Source: Apostichopus parvimensis
Taxonomy: Eukaryota > Echinodermata > Holothuroidea > Aspidochirotida > Stichopodidae
NCBI GenBank assembly: GCA_000934455.1
Contig: KN885239.1
Coordinates: forward strand, 9,994-35,842
DNA: 25,849 bases
Direction of reading: 5' to 3'
Shown here: positions 9,301 to 17,600 of the stretch, piece after piece
Numbering within the stretch: position 1 is the first letter of the stretch
How the letters are laid out: each line of letters opens with the position of its first letter
Made by a program: the position numbers and the translations under genes
Notes under the pieces: generated by a model
Databases searched by the model: none
The model's input: the letters and a program-made list of their open reading frames with translations, nothing else
What the model was told of the DNA's origin: nothing

Positions 9301-11106
9301 AAGGAATAACAATATATCAGGTTGTATGAGTCGATCTATATTAATTACTGTAGTAACGTCGGTCTTTCATGAAACCAACTACAGTAAACAAAGAAAAAGA
9401 CAAAACCCTTACATGGCTACATCAGAGCTCAAACTCAAACACACTGGCTATAACTGACAGAAGTACAGTACTGTACAGTAATAGTCAATTGCTACACTGT
9501 AGCACTGGTCTTTGAAGGCATTGAAGACTCCCCCCAAACCGTGTGCGGCCATCTGAAAAAGTAAACTTTCTGTTGCTTGCAAGTGACTCTTTGTTCGTGT
9601 CGCTACAAAATGCAGACTGTAATGAAACGTGATACCTTAATTGTTATCTTTAGCTAGACCTGAGATGTCCATCGCTGTATCGTTTGTATACTGTGCTGTG
9701 GGTATTGACCGCAGCTGAATGTACTGACTGCACTAGTGTCTAATTACCGACGGTATAGCAAGCTGTGTGTGTATTTTTTTGGGATCGATGGTGGTGTTTA
9801 ACACTTCTGTTACACCTCATTCGAAACTAGGTCAAATTACCGACATTAGACATTTCTTTTTGCGCGAGTCTTCACACCCTTTAAGGTTTGTCATCATATT
9901 GCCCCACCTTCAGACACACACAAAGGTCCTTTCAAGTGAGGTCTACCCTGGACTACATGCAGTAACCAATGGCCAGCTGGTAGCCTTTTGCATATAAGCC
10001 TACAGTAGTACTCCATCTTAAGTGTTATTTTTGTTACTACAACTTATTTCAATCATAGAATTAGATGACCTTTGGCAATAAGATATACTGTAAGCTAGAT
10101 ACATGTCAAATGTAAACAAAATAATTTCACTGCCAGCCCAATTCCAGTCAAAAAGAGGTATAGATGTATCTAGAAAGATATACAGTTAATACCTTTTGCA
10201 TAAACAGGTTTCATATATTTACTGTTTGTTCATGAAGGTGATCGATCCCTTTGCACAGTTGAGACTGAGTACTGTATCCATATGTACAGTACAATACATA
10301 GTTACTGTCCTGCATACTGTTATTTACAGTACTTTCACTTTACACAACACTACCACTGTATCAGTCGTTACACTGTACATACAGTAATGATATGCAAAAT
10401 CTGATACCATAGCCTTACAGTAACTAATTTGGACTGTACAGTATGCCTGGTGTGTGAATCTAACCACTATTTATGAATGCCAACCTGAACAAAAAAGATT
10501 GTTGAGGAATATTTTTCCAGCAAACTTGCCTCAAATTTGTATCTTTGCTAATTTTCTCTTGCACAACTTTAAGATCTAGGCAGTATGTGTTTTTGCAATG
10601 CAATCCCTGCACAGGTATAGTTTCATAATAAATTACTGTTGCTTTGATACATTTTGTGGATAAATGACAATGACAATGAATGACAATGAAACTGTTTATT
10701 TCCAACACAAAAGATAAGTACATTTTAAACAAGAATTCATATACATATAATCAAATATTATTGTTACGAGGCAATTGCAATGCTTTCCTCGACAGGCCTA
10801 CCTGTCAATAGGCCACAGATTTGCATAAATTCCACTGCAAAGTTTCCAATTAAACTAATATGAGATCTTGGTTTTGCTGGGCATACATGATACAGTGTCA
10901 GTAAGGCAAGGCTACCTTTTTTGCAATGTCCTTTTTATCATTTAATTCTTACAGTAGGGCTAGGCCTACTTATCAATATCAGTCAGTCAGTGCCTTCTAA
11001 GAAACTGACAGTAGGCCTAACAGTAACAACATGAGGAAGCCTACTCTAGAAAAGCAAAGGAATTGTTACTACTTACTCTTATGCAGTCTCCACAGTTTGA
11101 AGCCAT
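208..11106 (-). CDS. PLK4: Polo-like kinase 4, 15 coding exons, C-terminus outside window
   Basis: PLK4 is the Ser/Thr kinase that starts centriole duplication at the centrosome by phosphorylating STIL/Ana2 and recruiting SAS-6. The joined exons (11077-11106, 9197-9292, 8926-9021, 8420-8534, 7730-7842, 6775-7179, 5724-6030, 4593-5344, 3968-4072, 2990-3245, 2472-2605, 1964-2055, 1395-1657, 530-609, 208-314) total 2951 bp, or 983 codons plus 2 bases, with matching phase throughout. In order they give a kinase domain (about 11-266) with K41, HRD D136, DFG D154 and activation-loop T170, a DSGRAT degron (292-297), a linker of about 330 residues, polo boxes 1-2 (about 626-840), and the start of polo box 3 (from about 934). 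The catalytic residue numbers equal those I recall for human PLK4. The start at 11106 gives [10 protein letters not shown], close to human MATCIGEKIE. The last donor is in phase 2, so at least one more exon lies left of the window. Human PLK4 is 970 residues. Confidence 0.96.
530..609 (-). CDS. PLK4: PLK4 exon 14: start of polo box 3
   Basis: Residues 922-948, including [15 protein letters not shown], which matches human LLKSVFVKNVGWATQ. Polo box 3 is the STIL-binding module that relieves PLK4 autoinhibition. Acceptor GTTTCAG, donor GTAATA, phase 0. Confidence 0.94.
1395..1657 (-). CDS. PLK4: PLK4 exon 13: linker before polo box 3
   Basis: Residues 834-921, rich in Ser, Thr, Pro and charged residues. 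SPPKALSQ resembles human SSPKALSP. The rest is unconserved linker. Acceptor TTTACCTAG, donor GTAAAA, leaving phase 1. Confidence 0.88.
1964..2055 (-). CDS. PLK4: PLK4 exon 12: end of polo box 2
   Basis: Residues 804-833. The segment begins [17 protein letters not shown] and ends [10 protein letters not shown], matching human APFFPIIIGR. Acceptor TTGCACAG, donor GTGAGT, leaving phase 2. Confidence 0.93.
2205..2271. repeat. ATT/AT-rich microsatellite in PLK4 intron
   Basis: About 65 bp of imperfect TAT and ATT units lie between PLK4 exons 11 and 12. Occasional C bases break the array, so it is old or imperfect. Confidence 0.8.
2472..2605 (-). CDS. PLK4: PLK4 exon 11: polo box 2
   Basis: Residues 759-803, from [18 protein letters not shown] to QVLLEHIQD. 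Conservation is lower than in exon 10, but position, phase and the C-terminal amphipathic segment fit polo box 2. Acceptor TTGGTAG, donor GTAAGA. Confidence 0.88.
2990..3245 (-). CDS. PLK4: PLK4 exon 10: polo boxes 1-2
   Basis: Residues 674-758. [34 protein letters not shown] and [10 protein letters not shown] are close to human. In the family this cassette dimerises and binds Asl/CEP152 and CEP192 through a basic face. Donor GTAAGG, leaving phase 1. Confidence 0.96.
3596..3860. other. CpG-dense patch in PLK4 intron 9
   Basis: By eye this stretch has more than 20 CpG pairs in about 260 bp (for example CGACGAAAATAGGTCGTCGG), while flanking intron is AT-rich and CpG-poor. It contains a CACGTG E-box near 3829 and two copies of GACGAAACAAG (near 3684 and 3815). 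It could be a transposon remnant or an internal regulatory island. No ORF in it resembles a protein I know. Confidence 0.4.
3968..4072 (-). CDS. PLK4: PLK4 exon 9: polo box 1
   Basis: Residues 639-673, with [17 protein letters not shown] then [13 protein letters not shown]. These parallel human VSILDSEEVCVELVK and KEVLQISSDG. The acceptor is taken as ACATATAG before GTCAGC because it restores VVSIL; the AG four bases further on would break the phase. Confidence 0.93.
4593..5344 (-). CDS. PLK4: PLK4 exon 8: long disordered linker, start of polo box 1
   Basis: Residues 388-638. Most is low-complexity linker rich in G, S, T, N, D and R, with little recognisable conservation. The last part, [13 protein letters not shown], matches human HRLKPIRQKTKKAV and opens the polo box 1-2 cassette. 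The acceptor CTACAG restores phase 1. The donor GTAGGT is phase 0. It is the longest exon, at 752 bp. Confidence 0.92.
5724..6030 (-). CDS. PLK4: PLK4 exon 7: degron and start of linker
   Basis: Residues 286-387. They open with [17 protein letters not shown], which aligns with the human DSGHAT degron bound by the SCF-betaTrCP/Slimb ubiquitin ligase after PLK4 autophosphorylation. The rest is Ser/Thr/Pro/Arg-rich linker. Acceptor CGTTTAG, donor GTATAAG, leaving phase 1. Confidence 0.92.
5995..6012 (-). other. PLK4: DSGRAT phosphodegron codons in PLK4
   Basis: Six codons give DSGRAT, matching the betaTrCP/Slimb consensus DSGxxS/T. Human PLK4 has DSGHAT at the same place just after the kinase domain. 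In that family, autophosphorylation here triggers destruction and limits centriole number. Confidence 0.85.
6285..6720. repeat. Pyrimidine-rich minisatellite, 34-bp units in a 167-bp higher-order array
   Basis: The basic unit is about 34 bp, like CACCCCTCCATCTTCAAATC plus a CT-rich tail. Variant units of 38, 34, 34, 27 and 34 bp occur in fixed order and repeat with a 167-bp period: the 38-bp variant starts at 6315 and 6482, and the 27-bp variant at 6421 and 6589. The array lies in the intron between PLK4 exons 6 and 7. The plus strand is almost free of G, so the PLK4 pre-mRNA is purine- and G-rich here. Long open frames on the plus strand are a by-product of the repeat. Confidence 0.92.
6775..7179 (-). 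CDS. PLK4: PLK4 exon 6: DFG, activation loop and C-lobe
   Basis: Residues 151-285. KIADFGL has D154, [14 protein letters not shown] has T170 and the APE-like SPE, and [18 protein letters not shown] is essentially the human sequence. The C-lobe ends near DHPFMAK, followed by a short polar tail. Donor GTGAGT, 135 codons, phase 0 at both ends. Confidence 0.97.
7407..7522. repeat. CCAC/CCAT microsatellite
   Basis: Imperfect tetranucleotide repeats of CCAC and CCAT lie in the intron between PLK4 exons 5 and 6. A short ATCA-type run follows near 7624-7642. Confidence 0.9.
7730..7842 (-). CDS. PLK4: PLK4 exon 5: catalytic loop
   Basis: Residues 113-150. They contain [20 protein letters not shown], where HRD D136 is the catalytic aspartate. 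The exon enters in phase 1 and leaves in phase 0 at GTAAGT. Confidence 0.96.
8001..8294. repeat. Tandem duplication, period about 148 bp
   Basis: Two diverged copies (about 8001-8148 and 8149-8294) share landmarks such as TATTATATCAACTACTGAAT and the sequence around AATATTGGACAAAA. They lie in the AT-rich intron between PLK4 exons 4 and 5. No coding or RNA signal was seen. Confidence 0.88.
8351..8365 (+). repeat. G15 homopolymer
   Basis: Fifteen G bases in a row lie about 55 bp beyond the PLK4 exon 4 donor. On the transcribed strand this is a C run. Confidence 0.9.
8420..8534 (-). CDS. PLK4: PLK4 exon 4: hinge region
   Basis: Residues 75-112, beginning [27 protein letters not shown] is the kinase hinge and is nearly identical to human PLK4. 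Acceptor CTTTCAG, donor GTGAGA, leaving phase 1. Confidence 0.96.
8926..9021 (-). CDS. PLK4: PLK4 exon 3: kinase N-lobe, helix C
   Basis: Residues 43-74, starting [15 protein letters not shown] and ending [18 protein letters not shown] supplies the helix C glutamate that pairs with K41. Donor GTGAGT, phase 0 at both ends. Confidence 0.96.
9197..9292 (-). CDS. PLK4: PLK4 exon 2: glycine-rich loop and VAIK lysine
   Basis: Residues 11-42. They carry the ATP-binding loop [11 protein letters not shown], which has the PLK-type GxGGFA form, and VAIKM with the catalytic lysine K41. Acceptor CTCACAG and donor GTAAGC, phase 0 at both ends. Confidence 0.96.
9293..11076. other. PLK4 intron 1, rich in TACTGTA and AGGCCTA words
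   Basis: This is the longest PLK4 intron, at 1784 bp. Between about 9460 and 10450 it is unusually dense in TACTGTA/TACAGTA words, and from 10790 it carries AGGCCTA palindromes. A small TGACAA repeat lies near 10662-10690. No convincing exon or RNA gene was found. Confidence 0.6.
11077..11106 (-). CDS. PLK4: PLK4 coding exon 1 (start codon)
   Basis: Ten codons reading [10 protein letters not shown] run up to a strong GTAAGT donor in phase 0. The fit to the human N-terminus and the phase match to exon 2 choose this ATG over the earlier one at 11125, which is in another frame. The 5' UTR extends upstream to an unknown point. Confidence 0.88.
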
Positions 11107-11122
11107 TCAGTCTTGTGAGAAC

Positions 11123-11125
11123 CAT
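11123..11125 (-). promoter_or_regulatory. Upstream ATG overlapping the PLK4 start
   Basis: An ATG lies 19 bases before the PLK4 ATG, in another frame. Read through the exon 1-2 splice it gives 18 codons starting [16 protein letters not shown] and then TGA, so it overlaps the true start. Both ATGs have G at +4 and T at -3. It matters only if transcription starts at or above 11125, which is not known. Confidence 0.5.
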
Positions 11126-12417
11126 AAATGGCCTGGCATTAGCCCACAAACAGCAATCCAGTAAATGTTAATGTGTCACTATCAAGTTTCAGACTTGGCC
11201 TGGCTAATCATTTAGCCTAGGCCTACTTTATGTCCAATGGCACAAATAGTTACACTGGGCAGTGGGCTATTCAGCATTTTGTTCAAAAATACTGTGATTG
11301 TCCGATGTATTGATAAGGCTAGGCTGAAGTAGGCCTACCTTGAATTGTCCGTATAGGCTATCCCTGGGCTAGGCTAAGTTACACACGACACAAGTATCAA
11401 CGGTGGGTTGTAAAGTTCAGTAGGGAGCAGGTTAAACCTATGCTTGTTTTACTTCAACTGAAAATAAATATCTATCATTTGGTCTAACACAATTGTTAGG
11501 CTATTCAATGAAGCCATTAAAATCAATGTTAACACTAAAAGTACACTACAACACAGTACTATTAATAATACTAGTATTTAGTAATACTAAATTGTATAGT
11601 AGTAGCCTAACAGTAACACAACAGACTTTTAACTTAGTTACATTGTGACTGAGTTTGTCCTCACTGATTCTAGCCTTCTTTTTCTATCTCATCCAGGGCA
11701 ATTGGGTTTTGTTTTGAAGCCAAAAATTTCAACCAAAGCATAAATTGTCAGCAAATAATGACACTTAACCCACTTACTATAAACGCTAACACAAATGATA
11801 CAGGGTTCAGTGCAGTTCGATATGGTATAGCCTAGGCTTCGGTTATTTGTGTACACACGAACCTAATGTTATCTACCACCACTCAACAGACTGTTAGGCT
11901 GATGTTACATAAGAACGCGGTAATATCACTAACGGACTATTGTTTTTCATAGGATACACGTCGCTAGTTGTGAGTGATAATGTTTTTTTTTTATCTCGAA
12001 TGTTTAAAACGACAATAAACATAAGTGTTCCAGCCGACATCAAAGATAAGTAAGCAAAACATAAAAAGTGCATTTTCTTTCCAAGATAAAACTTCTTCAA
12101 GATCACTAAATTGAAAATCAAAGGAGAAATATTTGAAAATAGCGCTAGGAGGGCGCTATGCCAAAACATTTATCAGCGATCTCTATTTAGTGTTTGGATC
12201 TGTCTGACAAAATGTATATTGGCAAGTAAACTTGCAGATAATACGGGTATATCAGTCTATCTTATGATAAATACAGATTATCAAACGAAAACCTAACTCT
12301 ATCGGAAAGAAATGAGACTTGTTTGAGAAAAAATGAAAATGAAAGCAATATTATGAGTTAATAGTGACTTTTTGTTGCCCCTTCACACATTATATGCAGA
12401 CACCGTAAAATATTTAA

Positions 12418-12485
12418 CATTTTATATATTATTATATTTATATTATATTTATATATTTTATATATTTTATTAAATAATATATTAA
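12418..12485. repeat. AT-only low-complexity tract
   Basis: Imperfect TATATTT and TATTA units with almost no G or C lie midway between the two genes. Such tracts unwind easily and are often nucleosome-poor; that role here is inference. Confidence 0.75.
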
Positions 12486-12786
12486 CAGTATTTTAAAGCA
12501 AACAAAGCCATGCCGCAAATTGCGAACTCAGAATGAGACACTCCGCCCTGGTTCTAGAAGAAGGGTTCGTTTTTTATATGGAATACGTGACTATAAAGTC
12601 ATAGTTTGTCTACCGACTGCAGAGTGCAATGCCTTACAATTGCTGGAAATAATTTGAATGTGACTTCCATGTGAAGATTTGACAATGCACTTGATTGACA
12701 TTATCCGAAATTTCTAAGTTATTTTGATTTTAAATATCGAAACCTATCGATGTTAACATATTTTTCGTTATGATGCAGCGAAGTTT

Positions 12787-12848
12787 GATTGGTATCCAAG
12801 CTACATTTTGTTATAGGGTAGCAACGACTATTTAATGCCTTTTTGGCG
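12787..12848. promoter_or_regulatory. Possible promoter elements: inverted CCAAT box and E2F-like site
   Basis: GATTGG (12787-12792) is an inverted CCAAT box and TTTTTGGCG (12840-12848) resembles an E2F/DP site. Both lie in the less AT-rich part of the intergenic region. Mammalian PLK4 is cell-cycle regulated, so E2F input is plausible, but both motifs are short and can occur by chance. Confidence 0.2.
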
Positions 12849-14508
12849 TTCCATACTAAGCGCCTTTACATATGTGTACGAGACCATAGAAATGGAGGAG
12901 ACTCGATCCTATCTCACCGGTCTTGCTCCGATCTAAGGCATAGCGAAGAAATAAAACAGTTCAAGGTATTTTGCAGTACCCATTTTCATTCCCGCAGACC
13001 CTTATTAGCTTAGAATTTGCTGTGTGATACTCATAGTATCCGTAGTCTAATGGTCTAACCGTATCTTGCACTGACTGTCTGTTCAGTGTAAGTGTAACGT
13101 TAGGGCAAGGACGTAAGTTACTAATTATGCGAAAGATAGGCACAGGCCTATACTGTATGTATGTCTATAATTCGAACCTGTGTGTTTGTGTCTGTTTTCA
13201 GAAAACAAAGATAGATAATACAATTAACAGCAATTAGGCCTAGCTCAACCACTGATGTACCCTACTGTATTTATTAACACTGCAACAGCACATTGAGTGG
13301 TCTCAGCTAGTATGTATCCACCACTTTGCATTTTTCTGTTCTTTTTATAATTATCACTTGTCCAACTTATATGTGGTGTAGTTCTGTCACAATTATGTTA
13401 TTCCCAGGTCGTATAAATTAAAAGCAATGATGCAATTTAGGGAAGGCTTTCTTCCTTACTTAGTACATATATGCATCCTATCAGCACCTAGCACAAAGTG
13501 TTGATATGTATAATTTTCCATCAATGCATGTTTCACAATCAGTTTAGGTTTCTATGTATCAGTTCTTGTTTACAGATATAGGGTAACACAACTTGCCCAA
13601 TCAGCTGATTTGGCAAGTCACAGTCAGAGAAGAAATTTAGGGTTCAAATTTGTATAGCCTTTTGCAGTGCGATACTTGATAAATTATTCCCTGACAGCCA
13701 AGTCACATTTGGCCCAAGTTTGGATACAGAGTCACAATTAACTTCTTGAGAGTTTGAGATACATTTGTTCTGTAACTTAACGGTCAGTTTTGTAATAAAG
13801 ACTCAAGGAATTTTAACGAACATTATCATACTACCGCATATATGATCAGTACCATGCCTGTAAATATCAATTGTGCAAAGATCAGAACACACGAAAGTAA
13901 TTTTGGGTGGTTGCATTTCACGCTTTGTCTAAGTTAAAGTGCGATTCTTCTTCTCATTGTGAAGTTGATGGCTGTTGGGCTGCACAAGATTTATGCATCA
14001 TTCATGATGTTGTTTTTTAAGAAAAAAATCACCAATTATATCCTGCAACAAATTATATGTCTTTAAAACAAGTAAATATTGAAGAAAGCATCATAACTTG
14101 CCAAAACATTCATATTAGATATATATTCAGATTTTTTTTGTTATTTACTAACATGTGACAACTGATACCCAAACAGCAACTTCTTCACCTTGGTGCACTG
14201 TTAAACAGTAGATTGACAAATTTACTTGTACATTATCTCGTAAATCATTGGATGATTACAATAGTTTTAATTTCAATATTTTAACATAGACATGAATGAT
14301 TCTTCCCCTCCCCGTGTAAACTTTCAGTTTATGTCATATATTTCCAATCTGAAGTTTTGTTTGTACATAGGATTGATAAAATGAGATGAAAGCTAGTACA
14401 GTTTACAGGTCAGTATCATTATCATATATGATGCCATTCAATGCATTGCCTGCTTCTAAGTGATGATATTGCTATATATATATATACAATATGGTGTACC
14501 AATTCTTT

Positions 14509-14520
14509 GTTACTTCACAG
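14509..14520 (+). other. Possible 3' splice site in the TAF1 5' UTR
   Basis: TTGTTACTTCACAG follows a modest pyrimidine tract and ends 53 bases before the TAF1 ATG. This suggests an untranslated first exon further upstream. Without transcripts it is only a candidate. Confidence 0.4.
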
Positions 14521-14573
14521 ATACTTGAATTGTTCAGTTTGAAATTATCCGTGGTTATCGTCGAAGTGTAAAC

Positions 14574-14681
14574 ATGGATTCTGAAGAAGAAGCAGAGGAA
14601 GGCAGTTCCTTCTCCATGACTGGATTTCTATTTGGAAACATCGACAAAGCAGGAAAACCAGATAACGACATCCTGGATGAT
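14574..14681 (+). CDS. TAF1: TAF1 exon 1: TBP-binding N-terminus
   Basis: Residues 1-36. The acidic start [10 protein letters not shown] is followed by [14 protein letters not shown], the TAND1-like segment that in flies and yeast occupies the DNA-binding face of TBP. The context AACATGG is good. Donor GTTAGT, phase 0. Confidence 0.95.
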
Positions 14682-17600
14682 GTTAGTCCTTTCAAAGTTT
14701 TTAACTTTTCTTTCTTCATTTGCTTGGAAGACTTTCATTACCTTTCGATTTAAACATGTGCCAATGTTTTTCTAGACATCGTTTATGATTATTTTTTCGG
14801 CCCCATTCCTCAGTACATTTCATTTCTTTGTCTCTGTGATTTGATTATATTTTGCGACCTTATATATAATTTTCTTTGTGTTTGGTATGGACAACAACTT
14901 TGGTTGCAGAATTTGTCATGATAATCTGCTTCAGTCATATTTACTGATATATCTTGTGCCATTCTCTTTAATGTTTCCTCACATTGAACAGGAATCTAAG
15001 AGACATTTGATGGAGTTGGGTGCCCTGAGTGGTCTAAGCAGTTTAGCCAGTGAGATAGCAGATAGCAAGTTGGAAGAAGAAGAACGACAGGCTGAGGATA
15101 GTGCATCTGCCTATGACTTTGGTCAGTACTGTACTAGGCTTCTGTAGCTATGAGCAGAAACTGTTTGTTGGGATTATTATTCCCAGTTTTTTTTTCTCCT
15201 TTATAAACATGTATGGAAGATCTCCCCCCTACCCCCCCCCCCATTTGCTGTATAGTACATTGGTTGGCCCTCAGTTAAGTTTGATACTCAGTAGTATACT
15301 TTACATGTACTGTAACCGCTTACTTTGTTATAATGAGCCACAGTAAATTTCTGTACTAATGTTTGCATTTTAACGTTCTAAGCAGTCCAGTGTGCATAAA
15401 TGTGTCGTAAATGTCGCATTCTAAGAATACCAAATAAGCAAATATAATTAGAGCCACCATGACAAGATCGTCAGGTGGCTTCCAATTCAACATTTTAACT
15501 CAAATTATGAAATCTTTTTCAATTTGAAAAGTCATTTCAGATGGGAAAACCGTTAAAATCTAGACAATTTAAAAAGACAAAGTGAAACCAGTGCTCTATA
15601 AATCTCATTCACCGATGACCATTTGGTTTTTGTTTTTGTTTCCTTCTCAGAAGAAGATAGTAAACCTGAGGACAAGGCTCCAGATGCTGTTGATTTCTCT
15701 GACATAAATGAACTTGCAGAGGAGGAAGAAAATGTTCGTAACATCATGTCTGGCTCTGTCGTGAGACAATCGGGTAAGTCATCTTTAACAACTTAGTACT
15801 TAAATGTCGTGCCCGTCATTGATATTAGAATGAGTTGAAATCATTTCTAGCCCATTGACACTTTCTAAATAATGCTCCTTTGAGGCTCAATTGGGTGTCG
15901 ACGTCGCCTCCTCAATACCGGCCTAAATGTTGACGTAAACCGCAAGCTTTTCATAAATCATAATTACTCAACCGAAGCATGTTCTTTTACTTTCATATGA
16001 ACGACAGCTTAATGTCACTTTCAACACCACTTGACTTTCTGTTTTCCTATTATATTCCTGATAAAGGTCTGTGCATTTCCATAAAACAAGCCAAGCCCCT
16101 CAAACCAAAAAACTAGGAACGTGGAAAAAAGCAATTTCTCAAAACTTAAAAAGTGGTATAGAAATGCAACCTGAACTGAAAACATCAGTGTTTTGTAAAG
16201 TTCTCCGACATATAAAAATTAAGTTTCTGCGTTGATTCACCAGTCGATTCGGACGATGACTATGATGATGAGGACGACACAGATGTAAAGTCCAGCCAGG
16301 ATTCTGAGCTCATGCCACCCCCTCCTGCTCCTTCCTCACCAAAGGGACAGGATAAAGTCAAGGGTGACCTAAACAGCGGCAGTCCCCAACCCTCTAGGGG
16401 AACTAAGAGGGGTTTGGCAGAGGACCACACTGCCACCTCAATATCAGCGCCGTTGTCTCACATCGCCCCCATTGTCATGGATAACCAGATCGGAGACTCG
16501 GCAAACAAGAGAGCAAAGTGGAACGTCTCGAAACTTTTTCCAGAGTTCAAGACGGGAAAGGTACAGGCCTCTTACAGGTTTTTTGTTCTATTGATTTGAA
16601 ATCATTGGTGCTATGTGTTCCCAAAGTTCAGGTTTTGTCTAGTGATTTGAAATCGTTGGTGCTATGCGTTCCCAAAGTTCGTAAGGAATACGATGATCAT
16701 ACTACTTAACCGATATGTTGAGATCATTTCTGTGAAAATTTATGTCTCGGAAAAACTTTGCTGTAGGTGTTGAAGTAAGCTGTTAGAGCATGGTGCCATC
16801 ATCAAAGAAATTTTGCTGTGTACTATCTCTCATCATCAAAACTGTTACTCGAAGAGAAACTGCATAGCCTAGTTTTGTAGCAATTATTTGGTGTTTCAAA
16901 TGTGTTTTGCGTGTGACAGTCAGCACCTCTGAGTTTTCAAGGAACTCGGCTGGGATCAAGTAGGAACGATGAATGGTAACAATAACAAAGAAATATTAAA
17001 ATTATTTCAGTTTGAAAGATCGCTGTCATATATGATGGTTGATCACCCAGAGATCATGTTACCGACTGTGTTGTTCTTCCCTTGTAACCAGGATCTTAAC
17101 TTCTTGAATGTGTTGTTGATTTACTTTATATCACCTTTGGATAATGCTACAAAATAGAGACAGCACGATTTAATCTTAATACTATATTCATTCATACCTC
17201 ACTCAAAATCCTTGGCCCTTTGTGGTCAGCTGACTGTGCATTAACCTATGGATAATGCCTACTCATGCGGAGGGGGGGGAGGGGGTGTTGCACTATTGCT
17301 GGATGCACTAGGCCCACGGCCCTCATCATCTCTTGCGTTATAATAATAATAATAAATTACATTTATATAGCGCTTAATACAGCGTTTCAAAGCGCTTTAC
17401 AAAGTAGGAAAGAGACAAAAGAAACCGAGGCAAAAAAGAAACTAGGAATCAAACAGAAATGTTTAAGTTGTCTCTTGATAATACAAGGGGAGGGAGAGTC
17501 ACGAACGTGAAATGGGATTTCGTTCCAAAGAGAAGGCGCAGCGACAGAAAAGGCACGATCGCCGTAACGAGTGCTGGTACGTGGACCAGGAGTTAATATC

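Larger units (their letters stand above)
11107..14573. other. Region between the divergent PLK4 and TAF1 start codons
   Basis: The 3.47 kb between the two start codons must hold the PLK4 5' UTR, the upstream TAF1 5' UTR and one or two promoters. The PLK4 side (11107-11900) carries AGGCCTA-type words. Positions 12420-12485 are almost pure A/T. Positions 12530-13000 are less AT-rich. Small ORFs here show no recognisable domain. No TATA-centred promoter could be assigned. Confidence 0.7.

Noticed and set aside
11894-12169. Minus-strand 91-codon hydrophobic ORF
   Set aside because: AT-rich sequence biases towards hydrophobic codons; no family resemblance, no splice or promoter context.
14455-14500. 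TGATGATATTGC as a C-box start of a small RNA before TAF1 exon 1
   Set aside because: No D box within range and no flanking stem.
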